From: Lentzea sp. NBRC 102530
Lineage (GTDB): Bacteria > Actinomycetota > Actinomycetes > Mycobacteriales > Pseudonocardiaceae
NCBI RefSeq assembly: GCF_030269365.1
Contig: NZ_BSTF01000011.1
Location: 186,001 to 250,000 of the forward strand
DNA length: 64,000 nucleotides
Direction of reading: 5' to 3'
Part shown: piece by piece, positions 1 through 8,058 of the stretch
How positions within the stretch are numbered: position 1 is the stretch's first letter
How the letters are laid out: every line of letters starts with the position of its first letter
Translations under genes and position numbers: made by a program
Notes under the pieces: generated by a model
Database searches by the model: none
What the model was told of the DNA's origin: nothing
What the model saw: only the letters and a program-made list of their open reading frames with translations

Positions 1-2
1 AC

Positions 3-587
3 CTGCACTCGGCACTGGCGCGCGACCGGCACGGCCGGGACCCGTCGGTGCTCAAGGCCACCAAGGTCGACGTCGTCGTCGCGATGGTGCTGGCGGGCGC
101 GGTCAACATGGCGATGCTGCTGCTCGCAGCGACTTCGTTGCAGGGCAAGGAGAACGTCGACACGCTCGAAGGCGCGCACGCGGCCGTCGGCGCCACGCTG
201 GGCGGCGGGATCGCGTTGCTGTTCGCGCTCGGCCTGCTGGCGTCCGGGTTCGCCTCGACGGCCGTGGGCTGTTACGCCGGCGCGGTGGTGATGGACGGCC
301 TGCTGCGCGTCCGAATCCCTTTGCTGGCAAGGCGTCTGATCACCTTGGTGCCCGCTTTGGCGGTCCTGGCGCTCGGGGTCGACCCGACGTTCGCGCTCGT
401 GCTCTCGCAGGTGGTGCTGTCGTTCGGCATCCCGTTCGCGCTGGTGCCGCTGGTGTGGCTGACCGCACGCCGGTCCGTGATGGGGTCCCACGCGAACCGG
501 CGTGCCGTCACGATCGCCGCGTGGATCGTGACGGCCGCGGTCGTCTCGCTGAACGTGGTGCTGATCTACCTGGTGACGTCCGCGTAG
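3..587 (+). CDS. mntH: Nramp-family divalent metal (Mn2+/Fe2+) transporter, C-terminal part
   Basis: Only the last ~194 codons are present; the frame is open to the left edge, so the start lies outside the window. At least four hydrophobic helices are visible. The stretch SGFASTAVGCYAGAVVMDG matches the conserved segment of MntH-type proteins, and the later LSQVVLSFGIPFALVPLV resembles the conserved late helix of the family. Nramp proteins are proton-coupled importers of manganese or iron in the cytoplasmic membrane. The 3' end overlaps the convergent oxidoreductase gene by 22 bp. Family assignment is firm; the metal is inferred. Confidence 0.88.
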   Translation: MHSALARDRHGRDPSVLKATKVDVVVAMVLAGAVNMAMLLLAATSLQGKENVDTLEGAHAAVGATLGGGIALLFALGLLASGFASTAVGCYAGAVVMDGLLRVRIPLLARRLITLVPALAVLALGVDPTFALVLSQVVLSFGIPFALVPLVWLTARRSVMGSHANRRAVTIAAWIVTAAVVSLNVVLIYLVTSA

Positions 588-1519
588 GAGACGCCGAGCT
601 GTCCCAGCGCGGTCTCGAGGATCCGCATGATCTCCAGCGAGTCGGTCCACGTCATGTCGGTGTGCTCGATGAACCCCATCACCCAGAAGGCTTCGACCGA
701 CTCGATCTGGTGCGTGTAGCCGCCGTCCTCGATCACGTGCTCGACGCCGTTGATGATCGCCCTGGTGGGGTTGAAGAACGACTCGGGGATGTCGATGCGC
801 CCCTTGGTGCCGACGATCGTGGCGCTCGCGCCGGTGTCGGCGGTGAGCGAGCAGCTGAGCAACGCCTGCGCGCCGTCCTCGTAGCCCAGCAGGATGCCCG
901 CGTCGGCGTCCACGCCCGTCGGCGCGAGGCTGCCGTGCGCGTGGATCTCGGTGGGAACGCCCAGGAGCAGGTGCGCGAGCGAGACCGGGTAGACGCCGAG
1001 GTCGAGGATCGAGCCGCCACCCGCCTCCTTGGCCCACAGGCGGTCGTTCGCGTCGAACGCGTGCCGGAAGCCGAAGTCGGCGCGGATCAGGCGGACGTCA
1101 CCGATCTCGTCGTCCGCGACGGCCTGCGCGATCTTCTGGATCAACGGGTTGAAGCGCGTCCACATGGCCTCCATGAGGAACTGCTGCGTGGACCTTGCCC
1201 GTTCGACCATCTCCTCGGCCTGCGCGACCGTCAGCGCGAGGGCTTTCTCACACAGCACGTGCTTGCCGGCGTCGAGCGCGGCGAGCACGACCTCGTGGTG
1301 CTGGCCGTGCGGCGTGGCGACGTAGACGATGTCGACATCCGGGTCCGCGAGCAGTTCGTGGTAGCTGCCGTACGCGCGCGGAATCCCGAACTTCTCCGCG
1401 AACTGCTGGGCTTTCGCGATGTCCCGCGACGACACGGCGCCCACCTGGACACCCGCCTTGAGCATGTCAGCGGTCACGGCATGCGCGATTCCGCCCGTAG
1501 CGATCACACCCCACGTCAT
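566..1519 (-). CDS. Gfo/Idh/MocA-family NAD(P)-dependent oxidoreductase
   Basis: 317 residues, normal for the family. The N-terminal Rossmann fold begins TWGVIATGGIAH, and the conserved CEKALALT motif (the EKP-type active-site loop, here EKA) is at about residue 92. The C-terminal alpha/beta domain carries GGGSILDLGVYPVSL, typical of dihydrodiol or glucose-fructose oxidoreductase-like members. The substrate cannot be read from sequence; a sugar or cyclitol is usual. It is transcribed convergently to the metal transporter and divergently from the YccF gene 22 bp away. Confidence 0.88.
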   Translation of the reverse strand: MTWGVIATGGIAHAVTADMLKAGVQVGAVSSRDIAKAQQFAEKFGIPRAYGSYHELLADPDVDIVYVATPHGQHHEVVLAALDAGKHVLCEKALALTVAQAEEMVERARSTQQFLMEAMWTRFNPLIQKIAQAVADDEIGDVRLIRADFGFRHAFDANDRLWAKEAGGGSILDLGVYPVSLAHLLLGVPTEIHAHGSLAPTGVDADAGILLGYEDGAQALLSCSLTADTGASATIVGTKGRIDIPESFFNPTRAIINGVEHVIEDGGYTHQIESVEAFWVMGFIEHTDMTWTDSLEIMRILETALGQLGVSYADVTR

Positions 1520-1541
1520 GGGATCAGCTTAGATTGGAGGC

Positions 1542-1916
1542 ATGCGCCTCATCCTGAACGTGATCTGGCTGGTGCTCGCCGGTTTCTGGATGGCCGTCGG
1601 CTACGCGGTCGCCGGCATCATCTGCTGCATCCTGATCATCACGATCCCGTGGGGCATCGCGTCGTTCCGGATCGCGAACTACGCCCTGTGGCCGTTCGGC
1701 CGCGAGGTCGTCGACAAGCCCGGCGCGGGTGCCGGGTCGCTGCTGGGCAACATCATCTGGATCGTCGTGGCCGGCTTCTGGCTCGCCATCGGCCACATCG
1801 TCACCGGCATCGCCCTGTGCGTCACGATCATCGGCATCCCGCTCGGCGTCGCGAACTTCAAGCTCGTGAAGGTCTCGCTCGTCCCGCTGGGCAAGGAGAT
1901 CATCGAGCTGCCGTGA
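1542..1916 (+). CDS. YccF domain inner-membrane protein
   Basis: 124 residues with two copies of the same hydrophobic module (residues ~1-50 and ~66-115), each ending in a WGIASF or LGVANF-like sequence followed by a short polar loop. That duplicated arrangement is typical of YccF-domain proteins, small integral membrane proteins of unknown function. The ATG is preceded by TTGGAGG. It stops 3 bp before the convergent VOC gene. Confidence 0.85.
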   Translation: MRLILNVIWLVLAGFWMAVGYAVAGIICCILIITIPWGIASFRIANYALWPFGREVVDKPGAGAGSLLGNIIWIVVAGFWLAIGHIVTGIALCVTIIGIPLGVANFKLVKVSLVPLGKEIIELP

Positions 1917-1919
1917 CGG

Positions 1920-2306
1920 TCAGCCCTCCACGAGCTCGTGCAGGCACAGGATGTTGCCTTCGGAGTCGTGGAACCACGCGGCGCGCTCGGTGCCCATGAC
2001 CGCGATGTGGTTCGTGGTCTTGAAGTCCGGCAGGTCGTAGTCCTCGAAGCGGACGCCCCTGCCTTCGAGCTCGCGGATCTCGCCTTCGAGGTCGGGCACC
2101 TCGAAGCTGAGCACCGTGTGGCCGGTCTGCGCGCCCTTCTCCGCGGGCATCAGGCCGAGCGCGTCGCCCTGGCCGAGCGCGAAGATCCGCGTGCCGTCCG
2201 GCTGCGTGGCGAGGGGTTTGAGACCGAGCTGGTCCTCGTAGAAGCGACCGGCGCGGTCGGCGTCCTCCACGGGCAGCATCGTCGTGGTCCTGGTGGCGGT
2301 GAGCAT
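1920..2306 (-). CDS. VOC (glyoxalase/bleomycin-resistance fold) protein
   Basis: 128 residues covering one vicinal-oxygen-chelate unit: beta strand TTTMLPVEDADRAGRFYEDQLG at the N terminus, a central EKGAQTGHTVLSFEVPD strand, and the late WFHDSEGNILCLHEL motif with the conserved E of the metal site. Such proteins bind a metal and act as lyases, dioxygenases or drug-binding proteins. No substrate can be assigned. It stands alone. Confidence 0.82.
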   Translation of the reverse strand: MLTATRTTTMLPVEDADRAGRFYEDQLGLKPLATQPDGTRIFALGQGDALGLMPAEKGAQTGHTVLSFEVPDLEGEIRELEGRGVRFEDYDLPDFKTTNHIAVMGTERAAWFHDSEGNILCLHELVEG

Positions 2307-2406
2307 GCTCGCCTCCTTCGACTCCGGAGACCGCCGATCCTCCGCTCACCGCACCCGTTCGACCAGGGTCTTTACGCCTCATCGCGCCGTAGTGCGGCGA
2401 CCACGC

Positions 2407-4002
2407 TCAGGCGTGTCGCGCGCTGTCGTCGAGGCCGAGCAGCTCCACCGACCTCGCCCGCATCTCCACCTTGCGGATCTTGCCGGTGACCGTCATCGGG
2501 AACTCCTCCACGACGTGGACGTACCGCGGGATCTTGTAGTGGGCGAGCTTGCCCGCGCAGAACTCGCGCACGGCCTCGGTGGTCAGCTCGGACGCGCCCT
2601 CGCGCAGCCGCACCCACGCCATCAGCTCCTCGCCGTACCGCGCGTCCGGCACGCCGATCACCTGGGCGTCGAGCACGTCCGGGTGCGTGTAGAGGAACTC
2701 CTCGATCTCGCGCGGGTAGATGTTCTCGCCGCCGCGGATGACCATGTCCTTGATGCGGCCGGTGATGTTGACGTAGTCGTCGTCATCCATCACCGCGAGG
2801 TCGCCGGTGTGCATCCAGCCCGCCCGGTCGACGGCCTCTGCGGTCTTCTCCGGTTCGTTCCAGTAGCCGAGCATCACCGAGTAGCCGCGCGTGCACAGCT
2901 CCCCCGGCACGCCGCGCGGCACGGTGAGGCCGGTCTCCGGGTCGACGATCTTCACCTCGAGGTGCGGGCCGACCCTGCCGACCGTCCCGACACGACGGTC
3001 GAGGGAGTCGTCGACGCGCGTTTGCGTGGACACCGGCGAGGTTTCGGTCATGCCGTAGCAGATCGACACCTCGCGCATGCCCATCCGGTCGACGACCTGC
3101 TTCATCACCTCGACCGGGCACGGCGAGCCCGCCATGATGCCGGTGCGCAGGCTGCTCAGGTCGTAGCCGTCGACCAGGTCGAGCATCGCGATGAACATCG
3201 TCGGCACGCCGTACAAGCTGGTGCAGCGCTCTTCCTGAACGGCCGCAAGGGTTTTCGCCGGGTCGAACGCGGGCGCCGGGATCACCACGCACGCGCCGTG
3301 GCTGGTCGCCGCGAGGTTGCCCATCACCATGCCGAAGCAGTGGTAGAACGGCGGCACCACGCAGATGCGGTCGTGCTCGGTGTAGTTGATCAGCTCGCCG
3401 ACGAAGTACCCGTTGTTGAGGATGTTGTGGTGCGAGAGCGTCGCGCCCTTGGGGAAGCCCGTGGTGCCGGACGTGTACTGGATGTTGATCGGGTCGTCCC
3501 GGTCCAGCTCGACGTCCGGCAGCTCGTCGCCGGTCCACCGGGGGTCGTCGGTGAAGACGACGTGCTCCAGCTGGGGACAGCGTGGCCGGACCTCGTCGAT
3601 CATGCCCGCGTAGTCCGACGTCTTGAACGACCGCGCGGACACCAGCGTGTGGATGCCCGCCTGGTTCAGCACGTACTCCAGCTCGTGCACGCGGTACGCC
3701 GGGTTGACGTTGACGAGGATCGCGCCGATCCGGGCCGTCGCGTACTGCACGAAGACCCACTCGGCGCAGTTGGGCGCCCAGATCCCGACCCGGTCGCCCT
3801 TGCGCACCCCGAGCGCGTGCAGCCCGGCCGCGGCCTTGTCGACCTCGGCCGAGAGCTCCGCGTACGTCCACCGTCGATCAGTGGCTTTGTCGACAAGTGC
3901 CTCGCGATCACCGAAGCGCGCGACCGTGGCCGCGAGGTTCGCGTGGATCGTGTCGCCCAGCAGCGGGGCGGCGGACGTGCCCGAGGAATAGCTGGAGGTC
4001 AT
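2407..4002 (-). CDS. AMP-binding acyl-CoA synthetase (FadD-like)
   Basis: 531 residues from the ATG at 4002 (a GTG three codons upstream is the alternative). It activates a carboxylic acid as acyl-AMP and transfers it to CoA. The diagnostic AMP-binding loop [12 protein letters not shown], the YGMTETSP motif, the [13 protein letters not shown] hinge and the C-terminal TVTGKIRK lysine motif are all intact. The pattern suits the medium/long-chain fatty acyl-CoA synthetases of actinomycetes; chain length is not readable. It lies 14 bp downstream of the phosphoesterase gene in the same direction, so the two are probably co-transcribed. Confidence 0.92.
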   Translation of the reverse strand: MTSSYSSGTSAAPLLGDTIHANLAATVARFGDREALVDKATDRRWTYAELSAEVDKAAAGLHALGVRKGDRVGIWAPNCAEWVFVQYATARIGAILVNVNPAYRVHELEYVLNQAGIHTLVSARSFKTSDYAGMIDEVRPRCPQLEHVVFTDDPRWTGDELPDVELDRDDPINIQYTSGTTGFPKGATLSHHNILNNGYFVGELINYTEHDRICVVPPFYHCFGMVMGNLAATSHGACVVIPAPAFDPAKTLAAVQEERCTSLYGVPTMFIAMLDLVDGYDLSSLRTGIMAGSPCPVEVMKQVVDRMGMREVSICYGMTETSPVSTQTRVDDSLDRRVGTVGRVGPHLEVKIVDPETGLTVPRGVPGELCTRGYSVMLGYWNEPEKTAEAVDRAGWMHTGDLAVMDDDDYVNITGRIKDMVIRGGENIYPREIEEFLYTHPDVLDAQVIGVPDARYGEELMAWVRLREGASELTTEAVREFCAGKLAHYKIPRYVHVVEEFPMTVTGKIRKVEMRARSVELLGLDDSARHA

Positions 4003-4016
4003 CCCCCAGACGGTAG

Positions 4017-4823
4017 TCAGGCTCCGGCGTATGGCAAGGGCACTACCAGGCACGGACCACCGCTGTAGAGGCCCGCGTCGATCGCCAGCACCTTGTCGTC
4101 GGCGTACACCAGAGGCCCGTCGATCTGGTCCGGCGTCACCCCGAGCTGGTCCGCGATGACGCTGTGCCCGTGCACGATCCGGCTGCCGCCGAGCGTCGCG
4201 AGCAGCTCGTCCGCGATTTCGGGCCCCTGCGGCCCCCGGAACGCGTACCGGGTCGTCATCTTGCGCCAGCACTCCCACCAGTCGACTAGGTCGTCGCCCT
4301 TGAGCACCTGCCGGACCGACTCGTTGACCTCTTCGATCGAGGCCCCCCATTCGAGGTAGGCCACGGTGTCGGAGTGCATCAGCAGGTGGTCGTCGCGCAA
4401 CTTCAGCACGGGCCTGCTGGTGAGCCACTCGACGTGCGCCTCGGTGAGCCGGTCCTGGTCGCTGCGCAGGCCGCCGTTGAGCAGCCAGCTGCGCGCGAAC
4501 GACCGCGGCCCGAGGCTGTCCGGCACCTGCTCGTCCCCGAACCGGTACATGCCGAGCAGCAGCACCTCGTGGTTGCCGATCAACGAGCTGACCGTGCCAC
4601 CGGCCTCGGCCGCCTCGTCGCCGAGCCGCATGACCAGGTCGATCACGCCGACGCCGTCGGGCCCGCGGTCCACGAAGTCGCCGAGGAACCACAGCTCGCT
4701 CTCGCCACCGATCCAGTGCCCTTCCTCGTCGCACAGCTCGGCGACGTGCAGGGCTCTGATCAGTTCCGAGAGGTGCCCGTGCACGTCACCCACGACGTAC
4801 ATCGGGCGTCGATCCGTGTCCAC
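4017..4823 (-). CDS. calcineurin-like metallophosphoesterase
   Basis: 268 residues with the metallophosphoesterase signature in order: GDVHGH (~residue 12), GDFVDRGP (~47), GNHE (~82) and a later GHS histidine motif (HGHSV). These residues bind the two catalytic metals. The resemblance is to PPP-type phosphatases and diadenosine tetraphosphatases rather than to CapA or nucleotidases. The first few residues may be dispensable, since [10 protein letters not shown] offers an alternative start. It is upstream of and close to the acyl-CoA synthetase gene. Confidence 0.85.
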   Translation of the reverse strand: MDTDRRPMYVVGDVHGHLSELIRALHVAELCDEEGHWIGGESELWFLGDFVDRGPDGVGVIDLVMRLGDEAAEAGGTVSSLIGNHEVLLLGMYRFGDEQVPDSLGPRSFARSWLLNGGLRSDQDRLTEAHVEWLTSRPVLKLRDDHLLMHSDTVAYLEWGASIEEVNESVRQVLKGDDLVDWWECWRKMTTRYAFRGPQGPEIADELLATLGGSRIVHGHSVIADQLGVTPDQIDGPLVYADDKVLAIDAGLYSGGPCLVVPLPYAGA

Positions 4824-4872
4824 CTCCGCGACGATAGGTGATGAACCCCCGCGCGTCAGTGGGCCGCCCGAA

Positions 4873-5134
4873 TCAGCGGTCGCGCCAGGCGAGCGGGGAC
4901 ACTGTGAGTGCTGCTTCGGCGACCTTGCGTGCGGTTTCGGTCTTGACGCCCTCGAGGGCCGAATCGATCCACCCGTCGACCCGGTTGATGCCCGAGTTGC
5001 CCAACCCGCGTGGTGTGCTCGGCGACGGACTCCGGGTCACGCACGCCCACGTGCCACCAGCCGGCGCGGCGGATGCGCTTGGGGATGCCCAGCTCGTAGC
5101 CGAAGGTGGCGAGTGCGACCGCTGCCTCGTCTGT
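4873..5134 (-). pseudogene. remnant of an HD-domain hydrolase (YfbR/HDDC2-like)
   Basis: Reading leftwards from 5134, one frame gives FGYELGIPKRIRRAGW followed by VRDPESVAEHTTR, which is the characteristic N-terminal part of HD-domain nucleotidase-like proteins (the H of AEH is the first metal ligand). Near position 5005 the frame shifts and the sequence becomes VDGWIDSALEGVKTETARKV with a normal stop at 4873, which fits the last helix of the same family. The central ~100 residues holding the HD pair are missing, and the expected start codon reads GGG. This is a gene with an internal deletion and cannot make a working enzyme. Identification rests on family knowledge. Confidence 0.65.
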
Positions 5135-5381
5135 CCCTCTCGGTGGCCGGCGATGCGCAACGCGTACCGCGGTCCGGCGGCCTGGTCACGTCCCGTGCCG
5201 GTGAGGTTGCCGCTCGGCGCAAGCCGGTCCAGCACCTCGCCGAGCGGTTCGCGGGCATCCGGCCGCCCCGCGGGCAGCGTCGGCACGGCCGTCCGGAGTT
5301 CGTCTACCGCCTGAACCCGGACGCCGGGGACCACGCGGACGCGCTGCTCTGCGCGCCCACGTCGTCGCCTCGCCGGACGCG
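5135..5381. other. unassigned stretch between the HD remnant and the HAD gene
   Basis: About 250 bp with open frames on both strands but no recognisable domain. The minus-strand frame contains EPLGEVLDRLAPSGNL, which looks protein-like, but it has no start with a ribosome-binding site and runs out of frame into the HD remnant. It may be decayed coding sequence left by the same deletion. Confidence 0.35.
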
Positions 5382-6170
5382 CTAGGCGGTCCAGTCGCCG
5401 AACGGGTCCGCCGCGTGACCGACCAGCTCCGCGATCGACTTCAGCACGCGCGTCGGCCGGTACGGGTACATCTCGGCGGTCTCGGCGCTGAAGACGCCGG
5501 ACAGCACGAGGATGGTCGACAGGCCCGCCTCGAGGCCGGAGCGCACGTCGGTGTCCATCCGGTCGCCGATCATCAGCGCCTGCTCGGAGTGCGAGCCCAG
5601 GGTGCGCAGGGCCGAGCGCATCATCAACGGGTTGGGCTTGCCGACGTAGTACGGCTCGCGGCCGGTGGCCCGTTCGATCAGGGCGGCCACGGCGCCGGTC
5701 GCGGGCAGCGAGCCCTCGCGGGACGGGCCGGTGGCGTCCGGGTTGGTCGCGATGAACTTCGCACCCTCCTCGACCAGGCGGATGGCCTTGGTGATGGCGG
5801 TGAAGCTGTAGGTGCGGGTCTCGCCGAGCACGACGTAGTCCGGGTCGCGGTCCGTCAGCACGTACCCGATCTCGTGCAGCGCGGTGGTGAGGCCCGCCTC
5901 GCCGATGACGAACGCGCTGCCGTTGGGGCGTTGCGAGTCGAGGAACTTGGCGGTGGCGAGGGCGGAGGTCCAGATGGACTGCTCCGGGATGTCGAGGCCG
6001 GTGCGCTGCAGGCGGGCGCGCAGGTCCCGTGGCGTGTAGATGGAGTTGTTGGTGAGCACGAGGAACGGGGTCTCCGACGCCCGCAGCTCGGCCACGAACT
6101 CGTCCGCTCCGGGGATCAGGTGCTCCTCGTGCACGAGGACGCCGTCCATGTCCATCAAGTAGTGCCACAT
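5382..6170 (-). CDS. HAD-superfamily subfamily IIA phosphatase (NagD-like)
   Basis: 262 residues. Motif I is DMDGVLV (first D nucleophile, second D acid), motif II LTNNS, motif III lysine in VGKPNPLM, and motif IV GDRMDTDV. The large C2 cap between motifs II and III is that of NagD-type HAD-IIA phosphatases acting on nucleotides or sugar phosphates. The start ATG lies only 4 bp past the MarR stop, so the gene is the second of a two-gene operon. The substrate is unknown. Confidence 0.9.
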   Translation of the reverse strand: MWHYLMDMDGVLVHEEHLIPGADEFVAELRASETPFLVLTNNSIYTPRDLRARLQRTGLDIPEQSIWTSALATAKFLDSQRPNGSAFVIGEAGLTTALHEIGYVLTDRDPDYVVLGETRTYSFTAITKAIRLVEEGAKFIATNPDATGPSREGSLPATGAVAALIERATGREPYYVGKPNPLMMRSALRTLGSHSEQALMIGDRMDTDVRSGLEAGLSTILVLSGVFSAETAEMYPYRPTRVLKSIAELVGHAADPFGDWTA

Positions 6171-6174
6171 GGGC

Positions 6175-6630
6175 CTAAGTATCGATGACGCGCTTGCGAA
6201 ACGTCTCGATCTGGAGCTTGAGATAACGATCGATCACGTCGAGCTCGGTCTCGGAGAACTGGTCCAGGACCTCGATCATGCTCTGCCGCGCGACCTCGAA
6301 GATCGCGCCGAACTTCTCCAGGTCACCCGGCGTGACCTCGACGAGGACCTTGCGGCGGTCGTGCGGGTCTCGGACACGGCGGACATATCCGGCGCGCTCG
6401 AGGCGATCGATGACGCCCGTGACGGCTCCGGTGGAGAGGCCGGACAGCTCGGCGATCCGGCCCGCCGTGACGGGGCCCTCCGCCCGCATGGCGAGATCGA
6501 GGCACTTCTCGTCGGTCGCGGACAGGCCCATCTTCTCGGCCACCCGCGCGTGGAACATGACGGTGAGCGCGCTCTGCTCCCTCATGTACAGGGTGAACCT
6601 CTCCAGGACCTCAGGTTCCATGTCGAACAT
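6175..6630 (-). CDS. MarR-family transcriptional regulator
   Basis: 151 residues. The winged helix-turn-helix spans about residues 45-105, with SGLSTGAVTGVIDRLERAGY as recognition helix and RRVRDPHDRRKVLVEVT as the wing, which is a textbook MarR signature. MarR proteins bind DNA as dimers and respond to small aromatic ligands. It probably represses itself and the downstream HAD phosphatase gene, and may act on the divergent moaA promoter 115 bp away. Ligand unknown. Confidence 0.9.
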   Translation of the reverse strand: MFDMEPEVLERFTLYMREQSALTVMFHARVAEKMGLSATDEKCLDLAMRAEGPVTAGRIAELSGLSTGAVTGVIDRLERAGYVRRVRDPHDRRKVLVEVTPGDLEKFGAIFEVARQSMIEVLDQFSETELDVIDRYLKLQIETFRKRVIDT

Positions 6631-6745
6631 CTTAGCGACTAAGACAATTCCTCGTCAGAGTGCTCCAAACGGGCGGAACGTGAGAAACCTCTTTTGTGGA
6701 GTCACCTACAACGGGTTGTTCATTAAGCTAAATAAGGTGACAGCA

Positions 6746-7795
6746 GTGGAGTTGGGACTACCGGTCGTGCGCGGCACGCCTGACGCGTCCGCACGTCCGG
6801 ACACGCCGCTGCTCCTCGACAGGTTCGGGCGGGTGGCGAAGGACCTCCGGGTCTCGCTCACGGACCGGTGCAACCTGCGGTGCACCTACTGCATGCCGGC
6901 CGAGGGCCTCGACTGGCTCAAGAAGGACGAACTCCTCACCGACGCCGAGCTGATCAGGCTCATGCGCATCGCCGTGGTCGACCTGGGCGTCACGGACATC
7001 AGGTTCACCGGCGGCGAGCCGTTGCTGCGGCGCGGGCTGGAGCAGGTCATCGCCGCGACGGCCGAGCTGGAGCCCCGGCCGCGCATGTCGATGACGTCGA
7101 ACGGCATCGGGCTCGCCCGCCGCGCGCAGTCGTTGAAGGACGCCGGGCTGAACCGCATCAACGTCTCGCTCGACACGCTCGACCCGGCCAGGTTCGCCAC
7201 GCTGACCAGGCGCGATCGCATCACGGACGTGCTGGACGGCCTCGACGCCGCCCGCGCGGCCGGGCTGGAGCCGGTGAAGGTCAACTCCGTGCTGATGCGC
7301 GGCATGAACGACGACGAGGCCGTCCCGCTGCTGCGGTTCTGCGTCGAGAACGGCTACCAGCTGCGGTTCATCGAGCAGATGCCGCTGGACGCGCAGCACG
7401 GCTGGACGCGCACCAACATGGTCACGGCCGACGACATCCTCACGATGCTCGCGTCCGCGTTCACGCTCACGCCGTCGGAGACCCCGCGCGGCGGCGCGCC
7501 CGCCGAGAAGTGGCTGGTCGACGGCGGCCCCGCGGTCGTCGGCGTGATCGCGTCGGTGACCAGGCCGTTCTGCGCCGCCTGCGACCGCACCAGGCTCACC
7601 TCGGACGGCCAGATCCGCAACTGCCTGTTCAGCCAGGGTGAGACCGACCTGCGCGCGCTGCTGCGCGACGGCTCCCCCGACGCCGCGATCGCCGACGCCT
7701 GGCGCGCGAACATGTGGGCCAAGAAGGCAGGGCACGGCATCAACGAGGCGGGCTTCGAACAGCCCGACCGTCCCATGAGCGCCATCGGAGGATGA
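6746..7795 (+). CDS. moaA: GTP 3',8-cyclase MoaA (radical SAM, molybdopterin step 1)
   Basis: 349 residues from the GTG at 6746, chosen because AAGGTGA sits six bases upstream; a GTG at 6737 would lie inside that ribosome-binding site. With MoaC it converts GTP to cyclic pyranopterin monophosphate. The SAM-binding 4Fe-4S motif is CNLRCTYC, preceded by RVSLTDR. The C-terminal second cluster motif is CAACDRTRLTSDGQIRNC, and the protein ends in the GG required for activity. It is the first gene of a moaA-moaD pair. Confidence 0.96.
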   Translation: MELGLPVVRGTPDASARPDTPLLLDRFGRVAKDLRVSLTDRCNLRCTYCMPAEGLDWLKKDELLTDAELIRLMRIAVVDLGVTDIRFTGGEPLLRRGLEQVIAATAELEPRPRMSMTSNGIGLARRAQSLKDAGLNRINVSLDTLDPARFATLTRRDRITDVLDGLDAARAAGLEPVKVNSVLMRGMNDDEAVPLLRFCVENGYQLRFIEQMPLDAQHGWTRTNMVTADDILTMLASAFTLTPSETPRGGAPAEKWLVDGGPAVVGVIASVTRPFCAACDRTRLTSDGQIRNCLFSQGETDLRALLRDGSPDAAIADAWRANMWAKKAGHGINEAGFEQPDRPMSAIGG

Positions 7796-7797
7796 CA

Positions 7798-8058
7798 GTG
7801 AGCACCGCCGTGAACATCCGCTACTTCGCGGGTGCGCGGGCCGCGGCCGGGGTGGCCGACGAGGACCTGCTGCTCGACGCCTCCGAGCCCACGGTGGCGC
7901 TCGTCGTGAGCACCATCGGGGCGAAGCACGGCGACAAGCTGGGCAAGGTGCTCGCCGCGTCCAGCTTCCTGCTGGACGGCGTCGCGGTGCGCGACACGTC
8001 CGTGCGCGTGCCCGCCGGGTCTCAGCTGGACGTGCTGCCTCCGTTCGCGGGCGGCTGA
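7798..8058 (+). CDS. moaD: MoaD/ThiS-family sulfur carrier, small subunit of molybdopterin synthase
   Basis: 86 residues from the GTG at 7798, which has GGAGG at ideal spacing; the ATG at 7792 overlaps the moaA stop but touches the ribosome-binding site. The beta-grasp fold ends in the obligatory PPFAGG, whose terminal glycine is adenylated and thiocarboxylated and then donates sulfur to precursor Z with MoaE (encoded at 12.3-12.7 kb). Its last 37 bp overlap the end of the convergent regulator gene. Confidence 0.92.
   Translation: MSTAVNIRYFAGARAAAGVADEDLLLDASEPTVALVVSTIGAKHGDKLGKVLAASSFLLDGVAVRDTSVRVPAGSQLDVLPPFAGG

Noticed and set aside
5138-5385. a separate small gene on the plus strand ending PEFVYRLNPDAGDHADALL
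   Set aside because: No usable start or ribosome-binding site and no recognised family; equally open on the other strand, so not called.
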